A stretch of 64,000 nucleotides of DNA from Naganishia liquefaciens (taxonomy: Eukaryota > Basidiomycota > Tremellomycetes > Filobasidiales > Filobasidiaceae), in assembly GCA_013423385.1 (NCBI GenBank), contig BLZA01000007.1, positions 868,001 to 932,000 on the forward strand, in the 5' to 3' direction. Position numbers and translations under genes: made by a program. Under the pieces are notes generated by a model. It was not told the origin of the DNA. It saw only the letters and a list, made by a program, of their open reading frames with translations, and ran no database searches. Within the stretch, counting starts at the first letter, position 1, and every line of letters starts with the position of its first letter. This document shows, piece by piece, positions 56,155 to 64,000 of this stretch.

Positions 56155-58283
56155 GTTTGCGTTCACGTTCCAGAAATAGCGGACAGATATCTGACGAGGA
56201 TGTGCGGGGGGTTGTGCGCCGAGGATCCCGTCTACGCAATCCCGATAATCCACCTACTTGACGTCTTCTGGAGCCAAGATCATCTAACTACCCCCGCCTG
56301 TCGCCGATTGCAATGCGCCGATCGCGCGAGCCTCTGTCGGTCTCCTCCGCCATTCGTCTGCTATTTGGCTACCTCGTGTCGTCTGAACACGGTTGACAGC
56401 AATTTTACCACTGTGTCTGCACGATGGAGCATTAGGCATGGCGTGGATCTGCTCTTAGCGGCGCTGTCACGGGTGCGCATGCGCGTGCGTGCCAAAGATC
56501 ATGTCGTGCGAGACCTATCCAACGTTCAGTCAACTGTTTCGAGTCTAACAAGGAGGAATGACGAGACAGGCGATCCGGCCAAGTATCCCGGTCGGAGTGG
56601 GATCAGCAAGGGTATGGCGAACATTGAGTGCGGTGGATGATATACGAATGCCGATCTTCGGAAGTTTTGGCAGTTATTACAACGGCAGTGGGTTGGGAGT
56701 GGGTTGTGCAACGCTATGGGCGATACCCAAAGAGCCCTCGCTGTAGGAAGATGCCGCTTTGCGATAGCGTTTGGCCTTTTGCATCTACTCAAGCCCCACG
56801 TGGGTCGTGTTGAAGCGCTCATCGTGAGGAATGCAAAAAAGGGTCTGTGTGGTGACGCGACGCGCGACCTTGATTCGTGATTCCCCCGCCCGTCAATGTG
56901 GACGGAACAGGCATCGCGAGCAGATGCACAGGCACCATGGATCTTTGTGGACGTCTGCATCGATATCCGAGGCAATACAGATACTGGAGAACGGCGCCGC
57001 GGGCGTCTGGTGATCAGAGGCCGCTCGCGCAGTGGGAGCTGCGTGGCGACTGCGTAACAGGGCTATTCTCAGCGAGCACACAGACATTCCAAAAAAGGAC
57101 ACGATGAATGTACACGAACCATGCTAGTTCCCCGGATTGCGGGAGTTGCTAAGGCCTCTCGTCCTCGGAGCCCGGGAACGAGCCGGCAAGCGGAAGATTG
57201 TTACAATAGTCAAAAAAGAGAGTCTCCTCATTCAAGTGTGCGACCCGTGAATGCTGAGATGTGACTGAAGAAGAGGGTAGGCAATCGATGCTGTACTCTG
57301 TGACTGTAGAGCTATACGGTAGCTATCGACAGCCAGTCGAGGTAACAGGAATGCTCTTCTCGAGACTCTTCGGGCGGCAATCTTAGTCTAGCTGTAAATG
57401 CTATCAACGTTACCGTAGGCAAATGCTGCGAGACATACAGCGGGATCAACTGCGGGATGCTAAAGAAGCTCAACCATTGCTCCGAGCCGAGCGATCGACG
57501 TCAAGGCTGACCCTAGAAAGTTCTCCGACACGACTACCGCAGCGTCATACACGTCGCCGTCAGCGTCACTACCCATCCGCTTTGCAGCCGGTTCCCCCAA
57601 CTTGCCTACCGGATGAACAGTTGGATGAACGGAAGCACCTGTGGGAGATTCGTCTTTACCTCAGATCAGCTCTCAGGTGCTGGACAGCACAGCGGACACA
57701 AGCACTCCAACCCCAATCGAGTTAGGCGAGCTTTTCCAGCCTTTTGCTATGACTTCTCTTGATTCTCCCTGATGGAAGTTTCCCGAGGTGTGTGACAGTT
57801 CCTCGCGCCCTTCCTTCGAAGCTCGACAGCCACGTGCGACTGCGTATCGGCGTTGGTTATTCCGACAAGCGCAGCCAATGTCAGAAAGGATTCTGAAAAT
57901 GCAATTACCGATACCTTGCTTCGGGCTGAGCTTTCTCAGGTCACTGAAACCCGAGCATCTGTCCCTCGAAAAAAAGGTTGGAGCGCCCTTCTAGAGGCGG
58001 ACGTGGTTTCCACACGAGCACGGAGTCTACGCATTCCGTTGATCGATCATGCACAACGTGCAAGTATATAAGAATGTCAGTTTCAACACTTCTGGCCATC
58101 CATAACGTTGTTGTCCATCAAGTTTCGTTTCGTCGACTTACTCTCATCAAGACCGCCTTCGGCCACCTTCCACTCACTTCCCACCTTCTTTACAACAAAG
58201 TGTAAGCTCAAAATCTGAGATTTTCCGCGTTGACCGGTCTGATCTTTACTGCTCGTTCAGTTGTTCAAAAACCCAACATCAAA
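56155..58283. other. 2.1 kb gene-poor region upstream of the first DPBB gene
   Basis: No gene is supported. A 100-codon frame at 57423-57725 is Gln/Arg/Leu-rich but has no recognisable motif. A TATATAAG element lies at 58075-58082, about 200 bp before the DPBB start, and probably serves it. Confidence 0.4.
58075..58082 (+). promoter_or_regulatory. TATA box of the first DPBB gene
   Basis: TATATAAG stands 202 bp upstream of the start codon. The distance allows a 5' leader of about 170 nt or a leader intron. Strong TATA boxes are usual for highly expressed secreted-protein genes. Confidence 0.5.
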
Positions 58284-59097
58284 ATGTTCTTCTCTACCGT
58301 CGCTGTCACCGCTTTCGCCGCTCTCGCCGCTCTCGCCGCCGCTACTCCCGTCAAGCGAGGTTTCGGAGGTCGAGCCACCTTCTACGCCACCGGACTCGGA
58401 GCCTGTGGTGACTACAACAACGACTCGGACTTTATCGTCGCTTTGAACAGCGCTCAGTACGGCAGCGGTTACCCCGGCCCCGAATGTGGCAAGCAGATCC
58501 AGATCTCTGGTAAGGCCGTCGCAATCTCTACAGTAACTCAGTACTGATCTTCCGACTGCTCATAGCCAACGGCAAGACTGCGACCGCGACCATCAAGGAC
58601 GAGTGCCCTACTTGCAACTACGGAGACCTTGACATGTCTCCGGCGCTCTTCAACCACTTCTCGACCCCCGACGCTGGAGTCTTCCAGGTAAGTCAATTGC
58701 ACTGAAATCCGGATGCGAGTACTGACATTTCGTGCAGATGACCTGGGACTACATCGGCTCCGAGCAGGCTCGAGCTGTTGAAGCCGCCACTACCTCTTCC
58801 GCCGAAGTCCAGCCCTCCAGCACCGAGGCGGCTTCCACCTCGGCCTCGAGCAGCAGCGCCTGGTCAGCTCCTTCCAGCGCCGTTTCCTCGTCGGCCTCGT
58901 CCTCGACTGTCGCTCCCTCTCCCGTCTCTTCGTTTGCCGCCGCCCCGACCGTTACCGCGATCTTGACCAACAACGGAACTTTGGAGGCTCTGGCTGCAGC
59001 TGTTGCTGAGGCCGGACAAGTCGTCATCGTCGGAACCGACTCCAACTCGACCGCTGACGGTACCACCGTTCCCGAAGCCACCGTTGTCTTCCAGTAA
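58284..59097 (+). CDS. Secreted double-psi beta-barrel (RlpA/expansin-like) protein, copy 1
   Basis: Fungal DPBB proteins of this type are secreted and act on or near the wall; enzymatic activity is unproven. Three exons (58284-58509, 58566-58687, 58738-59097) give 235 residues. A signal peptide (MFFSTVAVTAFAALAALAAA) is followed by a Lys-Arg Kex2-type site, then GFGGRATFYATGLGACGDYN, DFIVALNSAQYGSGYPGPEC and KTATATIKDECPTCNYGDLD, ending MSPALFNHFSTPDAGVFQMT. The Cys pattern and the Asp of GDLD are typical. A Ser/Ala-rich linker of about 55 residues, likely O-mannosylated, leads to a C-terminal module (ILTNNGTLEALAAAVAEAGQ, VVIVGTD). Its introns lie in the barrel, at the Gly before ANGK and before MTWD. 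Confidence 0.88.
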
Positions 59098-62000
59098 ATC
59101 GGTGTACGAAACAAGCCACATTCTTTTTGGTTTGATATCCCTGCTGGATATCATTCTTCTCCAATTATCACCCGCGAGCACCAAGGTCGCTCGCGGAGAA
59201 CCTTGCCACATCTCTTCCCCATTGAGACACGCTGTATCCCTTAGCTTCTATGTAGCACATACGACCTTTGAAAAGCATGCTAGCCATGCACCTATGTATT
59301 CCGTAGAGCTTTGCGATATCATGCATACCTACATCTTGCTTTCGTCCTTTCTCAATCCTGTTGAGGTAAACCTGGTCCCTTCAACTCGTGATCTTTCGAA
59401 AAGTCGCGTGACATCAAGATTCACTTTCACAGACTGATTATTGCTATGTACTTCATAGGGGCTTCTCAAGGCGCGTAGTCAGAACTTGCATGTGGGTGAA
59501 CGGACATCGGCAATGGTCCTTTCTCAGCATTTCCTTCAGCCTGGCGATCATGGGGCTCTCTTTCGAAGTCCTGTCGACGTTACTTATTTCTCAGACAAGA
59601 GTACCCGCTGTTTAGATCGTCGAGGGGCACTGCCGCTGGTCCTGAATGACAACACGATATCCTTTTGCACTTCAACGGCACCGGTGAAGGTCAGCCATGC
59701 GTCGCGGTCTCTCCTCGCAGAATCGGATCGAATACTGGTTCCCAGAGTAGGGCTGTTCTCGAGAAGGGAATGCTTTGACAGTACCTGCTGGGATTTGCAT
59801 CTCCGCATCAGATAATCATTGACTTGATCTTCCGTATCTTGGAACACCTCTTCATTGCGCTAAGCCTCAGAAATCAGAATCAGAGAAGGGGGGTTTGAGG
59901 CGCATACTGCAGCCACCATCGCCTGAAGCCTGCCATAAGCTGAGCCTGCTTTGTTGCTAGGTAAGAGTCCTGCAGTACATACCGAGACGCGGCTCCGCTT
60001 GCAACCTAATCCATCCTGCTTGGCATTAAGCCGCTCCAGATTGCATGCAAGGGTAAGCGCCTCGAACCGCCGCAACGTCGGACAGCGGACGAAGCAGTCG
60101 TACATATTCCAGTGACCTTCGGATGGTCGCCGGGCTGGCTGCATCTTCATGGGAAGGGAGGGGCCTTCGACATAATATATACTGGAGTCTGAGACTCGTT
60201 GGATCGGATCCAAGATCCTCTCTCTCGTACTTTGCCTCGGAGTACCGCCTCTCGTCACCTCAACTTGGTTGAAAGATCTCGGAAGCAACATCGCAACTCA
60301 TCCAATTCTCTCGCGGACAGCCTTTCCTCTACTGGAGCTGACCCCTGACAGAACCCGATGCGCAGAAATCTAAGACGAGCTAAGCAATGTGGAAGATACT
60401 TGCGGCCCGACTGAGACTTAGAGTTGTTAAAAAGCGACAGTATCACCGTCTGAGTCTGTTCAACCCGATGCGCACAAGATAACCATATCTGCGGCGCAGC
60501 TCAGCTAGAATGTTTGATCCAGCCCCCTGAGTGACTGGCATCTCCCAGGAGACAGTCGCACCCTCAAAGGCAATGATTTCAGTTGAAGTTGCCCTTCCAG
60601 AGAACCTATGCAAATTCATTCTGCCTGGTACCCTCCCAGGAAGATCCTTGGCTATTCAAGGCTTATGGCTACAGAGGGTCGTGTGCTTTTCTCAAACCAG
60701 AAGAGACTCAGGCTCACGGCGCTCGTGTATATGCTGCCTAGGGCCCTCAATCGCACGAACAAGATGTGCTCTCACTTTGATCGCGCTCCAACCACGGTGC
60801 AGCGTACACGATGATCCAGGATTCTCTACAAGGGCCTTTTGCAAGTTCGATAACTGAAGAGACCGTTGTCAGGTCGCCCACCGCCTGGTCGGTCAGATGT
60901 TTGTGAATCGTGCCCTCAAGTCCCCGTCGTTAACCGCCACCACCAGCAGTGACTGCATTCAAGTCGACAAGTGACGCTATTCCCGAATGACATAACTGAA
61001 TGCCATCGTGTCTGTTCACTCATTCAACTGCTCATCGATCCATCGCCGATCCTGAGGCGCCTGTGAGCTAGCTAGCTGAAAACCAAGAAGGGTGGTCGCA
61101 GACGATGGGCATGGAGTTCCAGACAGCGCGGCTCCGGGCTGGGACTTTCGAGTAGCGCACAAGACCTGAAGCTGGAGGGTTCCGTTCAGGTATCTCTGGT
61201 TGCTTGCTGGTCGCCTGTGAAAGGCTGCACTGACATCACAACCCGGCCCGCCCTGATATGTTTGAAATGGGTATAGGAAAGAGCTCGGAAGAATATGTCA
61301 AAGTGAACTCTGGCACCAAATTTAGACTCAAGGGTTACGGAGCGTCCCCGCGAGGAACACGGTATCAGCACGAGGTGTCCATACAGCTGTCCAAACGATG
61401 TGAATTCCGACCTCGATGGCGACTCGATGAAGAGAGCATTTCATTCAGGTATCAAATCCACATAGTCCAAGCCAGAAGACTGATAGGTGAAACCGGGGCG
61501 ACTGTTCATCGACTCGAAGCGGAAATCTTGATCTGCTCGAAGTCACTCGAATTGAGGGGAGGACCCTAAAAAAAATTAGAGCGCGTTACAGGTGAGACGC
61601 GTCGCGCCAGCGCGTCCTCACGCGGCCAAATTTCGGGCTACCGGGAACGCGGCGGCATTGTCACCGCGGCATTGTCTGGCTCCCGATACATAGAGTCACA
61701 TGAAAGAAGAATCAAGGGTTACTCATGGTAGGCGAAATTTCGAGGGCTCTGGCAGCCGTTCTGGCTTACGAGATGCACACGAGACCTCGTGGACATCGCG
61801 CACTCCGCATGCGGTCCGAAAGGCCCAGGGGTTGATCGAAGTTCAAATTCTGCTCGCGTGCATGGCTTTTGTTCGACTCGAGCGGTCTCTTTGCATCAGA
61901 GGCTCCGGTCTACCCCAGACCTTACCCCGCCGGGCTCAGGGTAAGTAAGCCATTGCCCTGCAAGTCACTTGAAACGTCAACCCTGAAAAAGGTTTGTCCC

Positions 62001-62336
62001 CCGCTCAACGGCTTTTCTTGCCTGATCGCCTTTGTTCAGCTTTCCAGGATGCAGCAAAGGACCCCTTCGCAGACGGCTGGCTTGCCAGAGAGCAGATCAG
62101 ATATAAGATCCAGCCATCTGGTCTGCCCGTTGCGCTCATTCCACCACATTCATTCAACACAGCTTACTCAACTCAACTCACTTCAAGGCCTCTCAAGACC
62201 ACCTTACACTCTCTCATCACAGTCCTTGCCAGTCATTCAAGCGCTTCCTAGGTAAAACAAGCAACCTACGTCAATCCGGACAATCACTCTACCAAACAAG
62301 ACTTTTGCGACACACCAAAATCCACATACCGTCAAA
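59098..62336. other. 3.2 kb region between the DPBB paralogues
   Basis: I see no supportable gene. The largest frame (59860-60291, minus, about 143 codons) has no motif. A GC-rich stretch with several CGCG units lies at about 61580-61680. The last part is the promoter of the second copy, with ATATAAGA at 62101-62108. The sequence does not look like a copy of the first gene's flank. Confidence 0.4.
62101..62108 (+). promoter_or_regulatory. TATA-like element of the second DPBB gene
   Basis: ATATAAGA lies 229 bp upstream of the start codon, a spacing close to that of the TATA box of the first copy (202 bp). It is followed by a CT/AC-rich leader typical of strong fungal promoters. Confidence 0.4.
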
Positions 62337-63231
62337 ATGTTGTTCTCCACCATCGCTCTTACTGCATTCGCTGGCCTTGCCGCCGCCGCCCCTGTCAAGC
62401 GGGGATTCGGAGGCCGAGCCACCTTTTACGCAACCGGTATGTTCATGCGATCATCCGTCTTGTTGAGAATCCGACTGACTCTGGCATTCTTCAGGACTCG
62501 GTGCTTGCGGCCAAATGTCATCGGACTCTGACTTCATCGTCGCTCTGAACGCCCCGCAATACGGTAACGGTTACCCCGGTCCCAACTGCTTCAAGCAGAT
62601 CCAGATCTCCGCCAACGGCAAGACCGCCACTGCTACCATTATGGACCAGTGCCCTGGATGTGGTTACGGAGACTTGGACATGTCGCCGGCACTTTTCAAC
62701 CACTTTGCCGACCCGTCCGTTGGTGTCTTCCAGATGAGCTGGGATTGGGCCGGATCTGCTCCTGAGCCTACTCAGGAGGCTCCCAAGACCTCGTCTACCC
62801 CGCCTCCCGCCGCGACCTCGACCTACGTTGCTCCTACTTCGACCTGGGTCGCACCGACCACCACCTCGGAGACCCCGTCCTCTACTTGGGTCGCGCCTTC
62901 GTCATCCTCGACCCCCGCAGCCCAGCCTACCACCTCGTCTGTCGCTCCGTCTTCCTCGGCTGCGCCCTCCTCATCGGCTGCTGCCTCATCCTCGTCGGTT
63001 CAGGCTTCCTCTGCTAGCAGCAGTGTCTCGGTCTCGTCTTCCGACGTCTCCACTTCTGCGACCACGACAAGCTCTGCTCCCGTTCCGACTATCACCGTCG
63101 ACTTGAACAACGGAAACCTTGCCGAGCTCTGCGAAGCCGTCGCCCAGATGGGCAAGCTCGTCGTCGTTGGCGCATCCCTTGCCAACGGAACTGCCGTCAT
63201 TTTGGGCAACACCACCGTCAACATTGAATAA
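62337..63231 (+). CDS. Secreted double-psi beta-barrel (RlpA/expansin-like) protein, copy 2
   Basis: This is a paralogue of the gene at 58284. Two exons (62337-62436, 62495-63231) give 278 residues. The signal peptide is MLFSTIALTAFAGLAAAA, then Pro-Val-Lys-Arg, and the mature start GFGGRATFYATG equals copy 1. The barrel reads DFIVALNAPQYGNGYPGPNC, KTATATIMDQCPGCGYGDLD and MSPALFNHFADPSVGVFQMS, and retains the barrel Cys residues. The Ser/Thr/Pro linker is longer (about 100 residues) and has repeats such as STWVAP, seen three times. The C-terminal module reads VDLNNGNLAELCEAVAQMGK and LVVVGASLANGTAV, with one extra Cys. Its only intron falls after the Gly codon of YATG, a position with no intron in copy 1, and the two introns of copy 1 are absent. 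Confidence 0.9.
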
Positions 63232-63617
63232 ATCTGCCGATCCGTCAAGTACGACCGCCAAGATTTCGTTCGCCACGCTCGTTTCATAATCAATACATAA
63301 CCACACATCACCTGTATCGACACCCGCGTCGGACCGCATCATTTTGGGCTTTTTGGTGTCTCTTTCTGTATCCACATAGACAAACTTTGTATCAACTTTT
63401 GGCAACCGCTCAAATTCGGCTCGCCGTAGACGAAAAGCATGACGATCATGCATTTGTATCCCTTGAGTTATGTGATATCACATCGTTCTCTCACGATTAC
63501 GTGTCATCCATCATCCGAGCATGCTTCCGTCAGTGGATCCATTTCCCAAAATCAAATCCCTTTCACTTTATCGTAGCTGTTCAGTCGATTGTTCAGTCTA
63601 CCTAGCACAATACTACA
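63232..63617. other. 3' region of the second DPBB gene
   Basis: Contains the 3' UTR; no gene recognised. Confidence 0.4.
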
Positions 63618-64000
63618 GTATATAAAAATGCCGAGCTCACAAGAATCGGATATCACTCAAACCGACCCTGACCCCGCATTCAAAATGGTTGCTAATCGCC
63701 CTTAGATTTCGTGGCCAGAGAGCAACAACGGCAACAACGGAGCCTTGTTGGCGGCGGACCCCTGACTTCCTTTCCTCTGCCTCAGCTGATTTCTCGCAAC
63801 AACCTCGCTGATATTTGTCGGTTGCCCCGTGCCGAATCGGCATTGCTAGCGCGCCGGCTGCTCGAGAAACGGGGGATGCTTACCGCTTTTACCGAGACCG
63901 AGTCACGCGGAAGATCATTTTGCTGCCTTTGCGTTTATGGTTTAGGGCTGAGATGGCGGACATGGGCGAACATCCATCTTGTCCTCGGGATCGTAGAGCT
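63618..64000 (+). CDS. Possible partial gene at the right edge
   Basis: A TATATAAAA element (63619-63627) is followed by a frame open from about 63706 to the window end, roughly 98 codons without a stop. It reads DFVAREQQRQQRSLVGGG, LTSFPLPQLISRNNLADI and LARRLLEKRGMLTAF, a plausible but unrecognised sequence. No start codon or splice pair is settled: an ATG adjoins the TATA element, and its frame stops at TAG just before the open stretch. It could be an exon of a gene continuing to the right, or chance. Confidence 0.25.

Noticed and set aside
57423-57725. 100-codon plus-strand frame, Gln/Arg/Leu-rich
   Set aside because: No motif, no promoter or splice signal that I could tie to it.
59860-60291. 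143-codon minus-strand frame between the DPBB genes
   Set aside because: Odd composition and no recognisable motif; a frame of this size can occur by chance in 3 kb of this base composition.

Overview
The window is nuclear DNA from a fungus. Genes are dense, lie on both strands and are split by many short introns (mostly 45-80 nt, GT..AG). The gene set (an Mbs1/Mbp1-type APSES factor, fused HIS4, ESF1, RPB11, RPL28, Tao3/Mor2-like, CCCH and RhoGEF proteins with long disordered arms) fits a basidiomycete, most likely a tremellomycetous yeast. That placement is inference from gene content and intron style. Exon joins below were read by eye from splice sites and frame continuity.

Layout. 0-16 kb: 3' end of an unknown membrane protein, a short Tao3/Mor2-like morphogenesis protein (-), VFA1 (+), an omega-class glutathione transferase (-), the APSES cell-cycle factor (-), a mitochondrial rhomboid protease (-) and ESF1 (-). 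15.7-25 kb: SV2/SVOP-like MFS transporter (+), SEN15 (-), ATP23 (+), BNA6 (-) and the endosomal Na+/H+ exchanger NHX1 (+), in an alternating divergent/convergent arrangement. 25.7-36 kb: a RhoGEF (+), a tandem-CCCH protein (-) and an RluA-type pseudouridine synthase (-). 36-52 kb: a DEF1/UBAP2L-like protein (+), HEM3 (-), EMC5 (+), an unknown membrane protein (-), an F-box protein (-), HIS4 (-) and RPB11 (-). 52-64 kb: RPL28 (+), then a gene-poor tract of about 9.6 kb holding two secreted double-psi beta-barrel (DPBB) paralogues in tandem and a few weak small-gene candidates.

Most genes are housekeeping and scattered over unrelated pathways: ribosome assembly (ESF1, RPL28), RNA polymerase II (RPB11, DEF1-like), tRNA (SEN15, pseudouridine synthase), mitochondria (ATP23, rhomboid, HEM3), endosomes (VFA1, NHX1) and ER (EMC5). 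There is no metabolic cluster. The notable signals are: 11-nt and 6-nt micro-exons inside the APSES DNA-binding domain, with MCB-like motifs in that gene's own promoter; two GC-AG introns of identical length (56 nt) in different genes; a stand-alone N-terminal Tao3/Mor2 module; a fungal DEF1-type protein carrying the UBAP2L hallmark motif and an unusually long intron with internal repeats; and the DPBB pair, whose members have entirely different intron positions yet share an unnamed C-terminal module. I saw no tRNA, rRNA, CRISPR, transposon or virus-derived element that I could support.
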